The notes below the pieces were generated by a model. It had not been told where the DNA came from. It saw nothing but the letters and a program-made list of their open reading frames with translations, and ran no database searches. Both the position numbers and the translations under genes were made by a program. Below are positions 47,431-60,397 of a stretch of 64,000 bases of DNA, in pieces. The stretch covers positions 87,809,156 to 87,873,155 of the forward strand of contig NC_133532.1 of NCBI RefSeq assembly GCF_048544455.1, given 5' to 3'. The stretch comes from Silene latifolia. Lineage: Eukaryota > Streptophyta > Magnoliopsida > Caryophyllales > Caryophyllaceae. Position 1 is the first letter of the stretch. Every line of letters starts with the position of its first letter.

Positions 47431-48686
47431 TGTTGGGAAATGTGTCCTCAACAATAGTGCGATCACATGATTTAAATATCATTATTAAATCTCGTTTTAA
47501 AGAATACAATTGGGAAGTAATTTTGTTACTGTCAACTGGTCAACATATATCGGTAATGATTCGCTGACTAGAGTTTGACATTACTGTCGTGTGACGGTGG
47601 TGATCAGTTGACCCCCTAGGTCATACCTATAGGGCGATACTCTTAATTGATCATTTAATTAATCGTATAATGTTACGAGTTAATTAAATTACTTGAAAAA
47701 TTGACGGACGATTTTGGAAGTAAAATTTACGTATCAAATTGAAATATGATTAAATGAGATACTGATCCGAGTAATCAAATTATTACTCGGATGAAATTAT
47801 TGTTTAAAGAAACAATTGGATTTGAATGAATTATTATAAATGCGATTTATAAACGGTAAAATATTTTGGTACGAGTAATTATGAATTACTAAGTCGATTT
47901 TTGTATATGACGTATTTTTATTAATACGTTGATTTTTAATATGATAAAAATACATTGCATTGTAACATGTCATGTAACATGTAACATGTGACAAAATTGA
48001 CAAATGACAAAATATAAAATGGACTTTCCATTTTATAAGTACCGAAATATTAAGAGGGTTTTAGTGGAAAAATTGTGTTAATTATTTTAATAAGAGAAAA
48101 CACAATGATGATCTACCTATATGTAGCCATGCAAGCCTACATTTCTTGGGTAGAAAAATTAGCCCATGCATTGGGCTCTCCTTCCCTCCCAATCGGTTCT
48201 ACATAGAAAAGAACAAGAGTTCTTTTACTTAAAATAATTATCATTCACCATATGTATGTGTGGGTGATTATTATTATTCATTCAACCATGTAAAATTTTT
48301 TTTAGAGAGATAAAAATAACACTCTTCCTCTCCACATCTCCTACCCGGTTTTAGGAGCTTAAACCAAACAATATTTTGGTTCAATTTTTCATAAGATTAA
48401 TATTATACTAGATCAAATAATATTAATTAGATTAAGAGTTAGCCTTGGGTATAAAGCTTGGGGAGAGATCTTAAACTTAGATCTTGTTCATCCATAAGGA
48501 GAGCTCAAGAACAAAAGAAAAGGAGATTTCTTTTGTGCCCTATAAAACCGAAATCAACAATGTAAGGACATTATTTCTCTTCTTTTATATTATTGTTTGC
48601 ATGCATAAAATCCGTTTTAATTTTATGACAAATTAATTTGACATATATGAGTATGTTAATATGTATATGAATCTACATTTCCTTCA
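47431..48686 (+). repeat. 5' LTR of F
   Basis: TGTTGGGAAATGTGTCCTC to ...ACATTTCCTTCA, 1256 bp. The primer site TCGGTATCAAGAGCCACGG follows at 48688-48706 and resembles the initiator tRNA-Met type. The small minus-strand frame at 47797-48003 recurs in the other LTR and is not a gene. Confidence 0.93.
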
Positions 48687-51600
48687 ATCGGTATCAAGAG
48701 CCACGGTTGTTTGCATGCAAATTGGTTAAAAGTTTTTCCGAGTTATATGAATAACAAATAAAACTTATAAAATTTGTGTTATTATGATATATCACGAAAT
48801 TATTACATGCATGTTAATATTTCTGGTCCTAAAGTGTTTTAGGATATTTTGGTTAATTTTTCGGATTTTTATTGTTCATAATTTACAATAATGGCATTTA
48901 AATGTGATTTTATGAGTAAAAATGTCATTTTTGGTCTAAAAATAGCTATACTTCGAATTTTCACTTGGTTTTTGGATATGTTGTTACATATATTATTTTG
49001 AGATAACCTGTAAAAGTTTCATAATTTTTGGACTTGTTATGCTCGAAAAATGAATTTTTCATTATTAAATTCGGATTTAAGAGAAAAATAGGTTAATATG
49101 AGTTAAATTTCGAATCTGGTCATAGAAAATTAATATGTTGTCACATGCAATTTTACAAGATGTGTGTAAAATAATTGGCTATAAAGAAGTCTTTTAGCAT
49201 GATTTATGAATTTTTGAAGAAAAATTAGCATAAATAGTGACATTATTAGTGTAAAATTAATAAAACATAATCTATGACTTAGGAAAAACGTCTAATGATT
49301 GCATTTTATTATATTTTTCAGATCTAAAATTGAAAAGTTAATGAAAATAATTTTTCCATGTTTTTATGATTATTTTATTAAATATCGATAAACCGCAACA
49401 TTGTTTTTCCGGAAAATTTTCGAAATTTTTAACCTAAGATTTTGAACATTATGAGTGTCATGGAATTTTTCAAGAATTTTCATGAATTTAAATTTTGAAT
49501 TTTGAATTTATTTGGAATTTTGTGATTTATTTGAAGTCTAATAGCTTATTTTTGTAATTTTTGGTCCATTTATGAACAATTTTATAAAATATGGGTTAAT
49601 TATGGTCAAATTATTAGTGAAGACTATATTTTGAGTCCTAAGAGGTTAGGGTAATTAACTTATGCATAAATATGAGTTTATGTATTTTTGTGATTATAAA
49701 ATGTTGAAATCACGCAAATCCGTAAAAACCGAGTAATATACGATATTGGCTAATTAAAAGGCGATTTAGCATAAAATTGAGCATGTTCATACATATTATA
49801 ATGCTGCATTTTCTTTATGATTGTCATAATTTTAATTTATGTAATTTTGAATTATGTAATTTTACTTAGTATGGCCTTAGTTTTTAATTGGTATTTCCCG
49901 AAATGTATGGGAATATCGATTCGGTTGTAATTTTATTGTGATCTCGTATCACCGTTTTGTAATTTAATAGATTTATTTTATTTTAGTTACAAATGTATAA
50001 TAGGAAATTATGTAATTTATTATGTAATTTTATTCATTCCGGAGTTCCCAAAGACGGATTTCTTCAAGAATGGCGATACATAAAGACGGTGTTACCTCGA
50101 GATGCGTGCCACAACCGAAGTTCAAGGGACCAATGGAGTTGGTTTCCGAATATGTAATAGTTAAATAGTTTTTCTATTTTAGGAAAGGTCATACTAGGAT
50201 TTATTTATCTTTATGCTTGCATTTTATTTTATGTCACATGCATTGCTAAATCGCCATAACTAAACATGCATTGTCATTTTATCGAGTTTATCGACCGTGT
50301 CAATTAAAATTATCGTAGTTCACCGCTTTAGTTCACTTAAAACGTGATAGATAATAAATTGACATGACCTCTCGCTAAAATAAACAATTGAGACATAGCC
50401 TTACCAAATAGTAGAAACCATGAAAACCTATTTCGTGAGGGAGTGCACTCGGCCCTACCGGGGTACAAACCTTGTTACGTAGGGGAAGTGGGTGGTGAAT
50501 GTTAATCCACCGAATTCATGTTGATGAGGGTTTCATCGGCCATACCGTGCCCAAGTTGATGTGGATTTGGATCATGGACACATTTATTCGAAATTTGGAT
50601 TGAGCTCAACGAAAGTATTCGCGACCGTAGTTGCATGTGTTCCGGGCTATAGATATTTATTAAAGTAATTTTATCGACCAAGAGTTCTAAAAGTAGAATC
50701 GATTAAAACGTTAATCCACCGAGTTATATTGATAAGGGTTTCATCGGCCATACCGTGCCCAAGTTAATATGAATTTGGGTCTTGGAATCATTTATCATAG
50801 TTGGGTAGAGGTCACTATGTAAATGCTATACTTGTTTACAAGTATTAATAAAACGATAAATGTTAAGTTTTCCACTATTCCGTTGTTATTATTGTTCTAT
50901 TTCTTTACCACAATTCATATACGATATCATTTCGTTTTTGATTCAAATCTCCATTAAAACATCGTAACTAAAGACAAAATTTGAATTTGATTCTAAAACC
51001 TCAAACGAACCATTGCTAAGGATCTCTTGTTAAGAGTATAGATTAAAGTTATTCATTATCAAACAGGTTTTTGATTCTTGACTAACACATCTACTTACAA
51101 TGGATTATTTTTCATGTACTTAAATGAATTAAGTACCTTGAAGCGATAAATTGTTTTGGTAATTAGTTTTGTCAGAATTCGTAATTGACCAAAATAACGC
51201 AACCACTTCAATGAAAGTTTTAAGACTAAAACGAACAAATGAAGAGTGAATCTTCATGAATTCAATTTTGCTTCTCAAAGCAAAGACTCATTGAATTAAG
51301 TGGGAGCATTCTCTTAAACCGTTAAGATGAGGACGAGGTTCAAGAAGTAAAGATTATATTGGAATTGATACAAGGTAATGTTAAAGGTAAAGTTGTTGAG
51401 AATGACGATACTAAGCCTATCAATCCCGACCGATAAAGTTTCTATTGTCTTAAATGTTAGACACGAGAAAGGAAACTACCCCAAATTATTGAAGAATCAA
51501 CAAGTTAGTTGTGGGACATCTAATTGAACCTTCTTCTTTAAATGTTTATTTGATTAAACATAAATTTTGCTAGTATTACTCCGTCAATATTAGAAACCGG

Positions 51601-54600
51601 TGGTGGTTTTCATCATTATGTTTGATACATAGGATGATTAGAATATGACGACTAGCAACAATGAAGTCGAGAGATAGAGTAATTGTGTACTCAATCTAGT
51701 TTTTGGATTTAAAGTTGTACTTAATTATGACTATTAAGTGCATTAACTCTAAATAAGAATATAAACTTGTTAAGATACAAAAGAGGTTTTCACTTTTGTG
51801 ACCCTATACACCATGATTTGATGTATGGCTAGCCCATCATCAAGGTGATTATATTCTAAACCAAACTAGAATGATATATCATGAAGATGATGCAAGACTC
51901 AAATTGGTAACCCAAGATTAAACCTTAAAATTTTGGAATGATGAACGCAAAGAGTTATCGAGTACTCTTGAAACCATTAGATTGTTAATGGTATATGCGT
52001 ATCTTGTATTCAAAACAAGATGCCTCGTGCCTTTTGGTTGAAAAGGAGATCGAGGTTGTAAATCATCGATCCAAAATAGGTTGATCATTTTCTTTTACCA
52101 ACGATTTAAGTTGACACTAATATGTTCACTTAATAAGGTAAATAGAGAAATCTTTGAAGAATTTCAAAGTGTTCAAAAATCACGATTTAGTCGTGATGGG
52201 ATTATCAAAGTGAAGACCTTGATATAAGCCAAAGGAAATGTGATATAGTATCACAAGTTAATCTCTCTTAGCACGCATTATGGAATAATGTGTGGTTGGA
52301 TAAGAAATCAAACGCTATTCGATATGGTTTGGACTTCAATCAAGTTACTTTGAGTTACTTGATCCTTTTGGGGATTTTATCATTTTTGTCTAAATTATTT
52401 TTCCACTAAATCGAATCATATGAGATATGAAATGGTAAAAGTACCATGTTTGTAAGTTTTCACAAGAAACAAATGCTCATTTTTCCCTTTCTTTTCTCAC
52501 GAGTACGACGGGTTTGCGGCTCGTGAAGCTGTCTTTCTAAAATACAAGTTTATTTTAGAAGACAGAGTGGGAGAAATTATTCAAGAGCCACAAAGAATGC
52601 CACAGAGAATGTTATGTCGCAAGAAACTGGTCTTTCTTGGCTACATGAGACATTTTGTGTAAGACGTTGTTTCTTTAAAGCCTAGGAGGTTAAATTCGTC
52701 ACTTGTTAAAAATGATGAATTCATGCTACTTTTAAGAAAATAAAGAGCTTATAACTTACAAAAGAAATTGTTTGATTCAAGTTGATTACTTCTAGAAAGT
52801 AATGAACATATGACTTACATAAGAGTGTTTAAGTCACAACTCAATACAAGGCTTAGAGCCATGAAAATCCGAAACGAAAGGGCTTGATTAGTGACAAAGG
52901 GTTTTGCACTAATAAAGAGATATTTCAAAGCAAGATTGGTTGCAAAGGGTTTTGCACTAATTGAAATGATTAAGTCTATTTGGATCTTCTTAGGGATTGT
53001 GTTTCATTATGAGGATATGCATACAGCAAGTGAATCTAAAACCCACTTCTTCAATAGAAGGAATGTATTCAATACATGTCCTGAGTTGTATAGATTCTTG
53101 CAATCCTAAGATAATGTGAAACTTAAGAGAGAATCTTAAGTAGGACATCAATGAGTTGGAGTCAACATTTTGATCATGTGATAAAACTTTTCTCGATAAG
53201 TCGAGAAGTTGTGTTTATACATGGAGTTTAGTGGGAGTTACGGAAGTTTTTATTAGTCTTATATGTGGATGACATATTGATCATTGCGAATGATATAAGA
53301 CTTTTGGAGTATTATAATACATCTTTATTATCCGGATTTATGAAGATAAATCCACATGATATTAGCGTCAATAAGAAGTCTTATGTTGATAAGATTCATG
53401 ACTAGTTCAATTAAATTGAACATATTTGATTGATTTCATTTGCTTCCGCTGCAGGATCAATTAAATGAGTAATGATGTATAACACTTCATATACTTTGAG
53501 TATGATGAATTATTTTCAAAATCGAATTTAAGTAATCTTTACCAAGTAAGCTATAAAGATTACCCTTAAGATGCTTGCAGAAGCATTAAGGCTATGATGC
53601 AAAGTGTTTATGATGCAATATTGTGTAAGGGTGTTACACAAGTGACAATTGACAATTGAGATTGCGCATGGTTTCCGACAAAACCATAATCAAAACACAT
53701 TAAGATGGTTAAGATACCATTGTGGCAATGTTAATTAAGAAGTAGATTTTCTAGAATCGTTCTAGGCAATAAAGAACAATGAGAGATATTTATAACGGAA
53801 ATTGAGTACACTTGCAATCATGAGATGTGCAAGAAGGATGAGTCCCGCACACTGTGAAAACAGTGGGAGCTATTCTTAGGCTTGAGGGCCCATGTCTTGA
53901 TTGGATCTCGACACGTACTCAGAAAGTTTTGTAATGCAAATGTATACATTACAAAGGAAAACAAGTATGTAGTAAGGTTGAGTAAGGTACAAGAAATTGA
54001 TAAAACCTACTAACCAAAGCCTTCTCAAAGGCTAAACATGATGAGTCATGTCATTTCAATTGAATTGAAATGAACAACTACGTACAAGATCAAATTAGAT
54101 TATAGAACATGAAATAGTAATCAGTTATTGACTATTCATGTGTGATAATCGCATTTGTCGTTCGAGTTTTATTTTAAAACTCTTTTATTATACTTTGTTA
54201 CATCCAAACGGGTTGTAGAGACAACGTTGAACCCCGTTAAAGTGAACACGGATTAGCACTGTATTCGCCCATAGTCACTTGTATGAGGTGACGTCTCGAA
54301 GTGACTAGAGTGTGATGCGATTGATGGCAAGTTCAAGTGCCATACAGTCATGTGAGATGACTAGTCGATCACATAGGCAGATGTTAGGAACACCTTGTCG
54401 GGCCTTATGACCGCTTATAGAGTTCTGGCAAATTTATATAGCCTGGTCGTGGCGAGAGCTGCTATAGTATTCTAATGAGTCGATTCTTTTGACTAAAGAC
54501 TATTCACCTAAGATGGCACAGTTTCAGATTAACTTTGACTTGTGTTACTACGACCTTCGTAAATGGGGTCAAATGGGCATATTTTGGGTTATGATGGCTG

Positions 54601-54882
54601 TGGCTAGTCGAAGGGATGAGTGCGATAGGAATTGTCCATCCCCTTGTCATGGTTAAAACAATATCTCAGGGCCACTCGAGGAGTAATGAATCGGAAATGC
54701 GTGGCCACGCTCGGAAGGTATCCGAGTGGATAAATCCGGTCAATCGCTTATTCTCCGGATCGAGGAAACCACTCTCGATATGATCACTTGCAAGTACGAC
54801 CCAAAGACACCTTGCATTGAGTGGGAGATAGTAATAGGACAAGAGAATTGGTGACGCACACTTGTCGAGGACAAGTGGAGAT
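48687..54882 (+). pseudogene. Degenerate copia gag-pol interior of F
   Basis: A long AT-rich leader (48707 to about 51200) with two leader repeats near 50520-50780, and a gag nucleocapsid remnant near 51440 (CLKC then a stop). A reverse-transcriptase start at 52891-53109 reads ARLVAKGFALIEM...FFNRRNVFNTC, and the YVDD active-site box is at 53262-53273 inside LYVDDILIIANDI. A 3' non-coding stretch from about 54180 ends in a purine-rich tract at 54871-54882. The same contracted form of the ARLVAKGF segment occurs in E, so both descend from an already defective source. Confidence 0.82.
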
Positions 54883-56141
54883 TGTTGGGAAATGTGTCCT
54901 CAACAATAGTGCGATCACATGATTTAAATATCATTATTAAATCTCGTTTTAAAGAATACAATTGGGAAGTAATTTTGTTATTCTTTGTCAATCGGTCAAC
55001 ATATATCGGTAATGATTAGGTGACTAGAGTTTGACATTACTGTCGTGTGACGGTGGTGATCAGTTGACCCCCTAGGTCATACCTATAGGGCGATACTCTT
55101 AATTGATCATTTAATTAATCGTATAATGTTACGAGTTAATTAAATTACTTGAAAAATTGACGGACGATTTTGGAAGTAAAATTTACGTATCAAATTGAAA
55201 TATGATTAAATGAGATACGGTCTGAGTAATCAAATTATTACTCGGATGAAATTATTGTTTAAAGAAACAATTGGATTTGAATGAATTATTATAAATGCGA
55301 TTTATAAACGGTAAAATATTTTGGTACGAGTAATTATGAATTACTAAGTCGATTTTTGTATATGACGTATTTTTATTAATACGTTGATTTTTAATATGAT
55401 AAAAATACATTGCATTGTAACATGTCATGTAACATGTAACATGTGACAAAATTGACAAATGACAAAATATAAAATGGACTTTCCATTTTATAAGTACCGA
55501 AATATTAAGAGGGTTTTAGTGGAAAAATTGTGTTAATTATTTTAATAAGAGAAAACACAATGATGATCTACCTATATGTAGCCATGCAAGCCTACATTTC
55601 TTGGGTAGAAAAATTAGCCCATGCATTGGGCTCTCCTTCCCTCCCAATCGGTTCTACATAGAAAAGAACAAGAGTTCTTTTACTTAAAATAATTATCATT
55701 CACCATATGTATGTGTGGGTGATTATTATTATTCATTCAACCATGTAAAATTTTTTTTAGAGAGATAAAAATAACACTCTTCCTCTCCACATCTCCTACC
55801 CGGTTTTAGGAGCTTAAACCAAACAATATGTTGGTTCAATTTTTCATAAGATTAATATTATACTAGATCAAATAATATTAATTAGATTAAGAGTTAGCCT
55901 TGGGTATAAAGCTTGGGGAGAGATCTTAAACTTAGATCTTGTTCATCCATAAGGAGAGCTCAAGAACAAAAGAAAAGGAGATTTCTTTTGTGCCCTATAA
56001 AACCGAAATCAACAATGTAAGGACATTATTTCTCTTCTTTTATATTATTGTTTGCATGCATAAAATCCGTTTTAATTTTATGACAAATTAATTTGACATA
56101 TATGAGTATGTTAATATGTATATGAATCTACATTTCCTTCA
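54883..56141 (+). repeat. 3' LTR of F
   Basis: 1259 bp, aligned throughout with the 5' LTR; small differences cluster near 54975-55030 and 55215. Confidence 0.93.
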
Positions 56142-57102
56142 ATAATTTCGTGATAGACTTTTGTTTTCCTATTTAAGCTTTCATAATTAGGTTAATAAGG
56201 ACGTTTTTACTCATCTTGGAATGCCACTTACTCTCTTAAATTCTCCCTTAAACTTTCCACTGTAACTTTTACTCTTGGATCTCTTGGCTTGGATTCTGGT
56301 TGTTCTTTACGCTGGAATCGCTTGTGATTGTAATCTCTTTTCTCCTCTTAATCTTAATCTCATTACTTTCTTGCTTTAATCCTTGCCTTATTGTCTTAAT
56401 TATTTTGCCATAATCTCAGTTTATGCTTAATTTCTGTTGTTGCATCATGTCTCTAGTTAGTTTATTCATTATTGTTATTGTTGACATCACTAGCGATATG
56501 AGTAGCTAATTTCTTTTATGTTAGGACTAGGGAATCCATGGTAGGACTGTGACAATGTAGCGAATAGACTAGATGGTTTACTTGTGAGAATCTGTACCCA
56601 TGGCAATATAACTGTATCACCAATTTAGTTGAATGCATGCTTCTAAATTATTTTAATTTGGTTAACTTCGTTCCTGGATCGGAAGATTGGAATGAACAGA
56701 CCTGCTATGAACAATAGACTACCATAATGAGGACGGAAGTTAAGTTAGTGGAAATATAGGATAGAAAGTAGACCGGAAGGACCTTTCCTGTATCCTTCTA
56801 ACAGTAGATTGTCTAGGCTACTTGCAGCTGAGTCGATAGACTACCATGGTGAACCGAAATCCTGACATGTTCTTTATCGTTTGATCATCTTACTTGCATT
56901 CTCTGTCTTTTATTGCTTTTTCTTTACTGCTCTTCCCTTAAGCCTTCTTTAGTTTAGAAACCAAATATAAACCCCCCCAATTGTGACATAGATAGATGGA
57001 CTGCAGATAGATACCTTGCCTCCCTGTGGAGATCGACCCTACTTATCACTAGCTTCTGTAAGTATATTTAGGTTTATTTTTGGTACAAAAACGACTGTAT
57101 CA
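56142..57102 (+). repeat. 5' LTR of G, second part
   Basis: Resumes ...taatttcgtgatagac and ends ACGACTGTATCA. It matches 61053-62005. Confidence 0.92.
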
Positions 57103-57107
57103 AATTT

Positions 57108-57125
57108 TGGCGCCGTTGCCGGGGA
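57108..57125 (+). other. Primer-binding site of G (tRNA-Asp type)
   Basis: TGGCGCCGTTGCCGGGGA, identical to D, five bases after the LTR. Confidence 0.93.
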
Positions 57126-57311
57126 GGCAATTGGCCTATTTATCTATTTATTTTCTTTTGTCTTCCGCCTCAAGGGAGTTATTCCGTGAGGTAGTTTTTA
57201 TCTTTTTCGTTCAGTGTTGTTTTGATAGGTCCTACAGGTCCTACCTAGACAGGATTCTAGGAGAAAGATCGTCAAAGGGAAGGCTTGAGTACCTTTGACC
57301 CTTCTACCAAT

Positions 57312-58478
57312 ATGTCTAGTGTCTCCCGAATTATAGCACAGTTTGAAGCTCAGAATGCAGGATCTGGCAAGCTGGAGAGTAGAAAGTCTTGGAGTGGTTC
57401 ACCTCAGCTCCACACTACGGCGCAACAGGTGGTCCACTGTAAGAGATGCGGTACTGCGGGTCACGAATCTGTCGTTTGTCCAGCAGATAATGATGTAGTC
57501 TATGCATTCAGGCGGCATAGACGGGCTAGCCATTCTTCTTCACATGTGCCGCCACATCCATGTCAGCAAAGAGGCTATCAAGAGCCCCCATTTGTTTGGC
57601 CGCCGTCGCAACAATATCCTCCTAATAGGTAGAAAGAAGAAATTGCTGAGTTGACATCTGTAGTAAAGGCACTTGCGCTTCAAATGCAAGAAGTTGTGCA
57701 AGCAAAAGACGACATTATCAACTCACTTAAAGCTCAGCTGGCTTAAGTATTGGCCGAGCAAACCTCTAAGAAACTTGAAACGGTCTATGCTATTCGCACC
57801 TGGATTGACACTCTCTATGAAGGACCGGTTTTGCCTATTGATGCTGAAAATGATGGCATAGACGCTTAAGATACAGTTCAAGAGGATATTGTCTCGCCTA
57901 CCCATGCTCAATCAGTCGATCGAGAGCCTTATTTTGCTCGATCGAGTTAAATTACCGAGGAACTACTCGATCGAGAGGGTGAAAGCTCTTGATCGAGCAA
58001 TGAGGAAAATCAAGTCCTCGATCGAGTGACACAAGTTGCTCGATCGAGTATAAATTCTGAAAAAATACTTCGATCGGGCTACATAAGTGCTCGATCGAGT
58101 AATTTTTTGGCTGATATCAATAAATGGTCGTCTAAATTTGTTTCAAACGATATTTCTGCAATTAAAGCTAATTCCTTTGTTACTTCTTCTGCAGGTACTG
58201 ATGGGTTGACGGACCCAGGAGGTGGGCATCATACGTTGATTTTGGAGACTGGAACGGTGTGGATTGATGACCCATGCAGAGGAATGGACGAGGCTAGGCC
58301 GTACAAGAAGAAAGCGCGCAAAAGAGCAAAAAGTGGAGGCCAATACACTGCGATAAGTTGTTGTTCTCCTGTTGCTCGAATGGTATGGAGGCCTAAAGTC
58401 AAGCTGATGGATGCTGAGGGAACCTCATTCAGTCAACAACCTTGTTGTGGGCCATTAATTTCTGTCCGTGGATGATAA
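57312..58478 (+). pseudogene. gag: Shortened, broken gag of G
   Basis: First ATG of the frame at 57312 (MSSVSRIIAQ). One frame runs to 58478 with stops at 57630, 57744, 57867, 57948 and 57990. The gag capsid core of D and B is missing. The frame begins shortly before a CCHC zinc knuckle (CKRCGTAGHESVVC), passes through a Pro/Gln-rich stretch, a probable coiled coil (EEIAELTSVVKALALQMQEV) and the RSS/LDR palindrome region, and ends with a basic segment (KKKARKRAKSG) and a Cys-containing tail. The C-terminal 130 codons, 58026-58475, are free of stops. I do not recognise that tail. Binding of RNA is a fair inference from the knuckle and basic patch. Confidence 0.75.
57913..58104. repeat. 51-bp palindrome repeat in G gag
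   Basis: Eight CGATCGA-type cores at spacings 22, 29, 22, 29, 22, 29 and 22 bp. The two sub-spacings differ from D (21 and 30), yet the sum is again 51. Confidence 0.92.
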
Positions 58479-58517
58479 GAAGAAGGTCGAGCTGGGACCT
58501 ATCTGAAACTAGCGCTA

Positions 58518-58533
58518 CCGGGAGGCAGCCCGG
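58518..58533 (+). other. Conserved GC-rich stem-loop after gag of G
   Basis: CCGGGAGGCAGCCCGG, identical to the minus-strand motif at 23896-23911 in D. It lies 40 bases after the last stop of the open frame, as in D. Confidence 0.7.
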
Positions 58534-60397
58534 AATTTTAGAACTTTTTATTTATTTTTGAACACTTTATTTAATTTTGTTGTGTGCCTTAACAATTAGC
58601 CTACTCGGCTATAGACTGTGAACAATTTAGCCTTCTTTGCTTTGGCAGTCCTTTTGTGCGGTTGCTATTTGCGAATTTGCAGGTAGTCTTGTATTCTATT
58701 CGCAACTTAGCTGCTCTGAAGCCGCTAGCTGTGACCTCCCATGATGCTGGCTGGTTTGGGGAGGTCCCTACTTCGCGTATTATTGTAAGATTTTCCGCGC
58801 TTCACTCTCTTCTTTTCTAGTTTGCATTTCCTTTCCATATTATTAGGTACAATGAGGGCATTGTGCGGTTTAGTATGGGGAGGTTATGCATCCATATATG
58901 TGTCTGCATGTTATTTTTATTGCATTTATGTTATAACGTTTAATTTCTGTATGCATTGCTTGTTTATTTCCATAAAATTAAAAATCCCATAAAAATTTAA
59001 AAAATTCAAAAAATTAAAAAAATATTCACGTTTCATTTTGCATATAGGTTGAGTCGGAACGGTAGATTTCCCTGATGAAATTGCACTTTAACTTGTCATT
59101 TTTACTTGAGCCTTGCACTTTTATTGACAGTTATTAGCTGAGTCTTACGCATATCTACGAGTTTTTGTTCAAATTTAGCTGACTGTGTAGACTTGACCTA
59201 ATAAATTGGCAACCTACTTTACAATTTCTGAGATTTAGAGCCATATAACTGGTGACATTCATGACCAGTTTACATAAGAATTGAGAGCAGTACTCCTTGC
59301 ATAGCATGTCCATTACTTTTGCACATTTATGACATTCGATTTCTTGTCAATTGCATACATTCGGGTTTGTGGTCGGTGTCACATGCAGGGAGGTGCTTGC
59401 AAATTTCCCTTTTCTTACATTCTTCACCCATTTAGCTCCACTTAAGCCAAATTTAGCCTTTTGACTCATTAGCTACATCCAAAACTAAGCCTGCCTAGTC
59501 AAGCTAGTTTAGTATGTCTTTTGTGGTATGTTTTCCCGTCTGCAAATTTGGCTCGTGTATATTGATTGGAGTTTGTGGAAATAAAGGAAAGGAGGATGAA
59601 AAAAAAGAAATTGAAAAAAGGAAAAGAAAAACATGAAAAGAAAAGCAAAAAAAATCAAAAGAAAAGTGAATCATACGTGAAATCAGAAGAGAGAAGAAAA
59701 AGAAAAAGAAGAAAAAATCAGAAATTTTGAGTTTGGTTGAATAAAATAGACTGTATACGCTTATTTTTATCTTGTGACGGTCTCACTCCTCCGTTTTATT
59801 CCTATATTTTTGAGGAGATAGTGTATAGGATAGTGAGATGTGTGCCAATAAAGGGTACTTGAGTTTTTTTAGACAGCTGAGTTTTGGATGGTCTTTATAT
59901 GGTCTTATTTAGGAGCTAGCTTGACGCTTTACCTCCACATTTCCATAATCTATTTCGCCTTTTCTCACCTGTAGTCTCACTTTCCTATACTTTATTGTAA
60001 GCCCTCAGCTGTGACGGACATTGTTGGTTGGAATGTTTGTATAGTACTTGAATCGTCTATCATTTTTGTTGCATGCATGTTATGTAGGTCGCAGTTTAGG
60101 TGAGTGGCTGTATTCTCTTTCTCTCTTACACATATTTATTCACCCTTTGCTTCATGACAGAAGAGTGACCCATGAGAGTCCGATTTTGTCAGTCTTACAA
60201 GGTCGACAGGTCAGCTTTACTTATGGACATCTTATAATTCGTTTGTGTGTTGACCGTTGCAGCTGTAACTGTTGATTTCTGTTGCATTAAATTTGTTCAG
60301 GTAGACAAGTTATAGGTAGCTCTGAGTTTTCATATCCGTTCCATTAGTTTGCATTTAATTTGCTTGGGGACAACCAAAGGTTTGGTTTGGGGAGATT
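58534..60397 (+). other. Non-coding 3' region of G
   Basis: No gene; the frame at 60048-60275 has no recognised similarity. It contains the internal polypurine-like block (58850-58890), an A-rich stretch near 58975-59025, a GAAA-rich tract (59577-59720) and the terminal gcttggggacaaccaaagg and tttggtttggggagatt (60363-60397) before the LTR. It parallels the 3' region of D in order and length. Confidence 0.78.

Larger units (their letters stand above)
47431..56141 (+). mobile_element. Copia-type element F
   Basis: Same family as E, opposite orientation. LTRs are 47431-48686 and 54883-56141. The flanks are ttaat (47426-47430) and ataat (56142-56146), a target duplication with one mismatch; the uninterrupted site is seen in G's other LTR near 61052. 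The LTRs are nearly identical by eye, while the interior is a coding relic. E and F together form an inverted pair of about 8.7 kb copies roughly 10 kb apart. Confidence 0.93.

Noticed and set aside
57080-57298. 72-codon plus-strand frame over the G primer site
   Set aside because: It spans the LTR end and primer-binding site, which are not translated.
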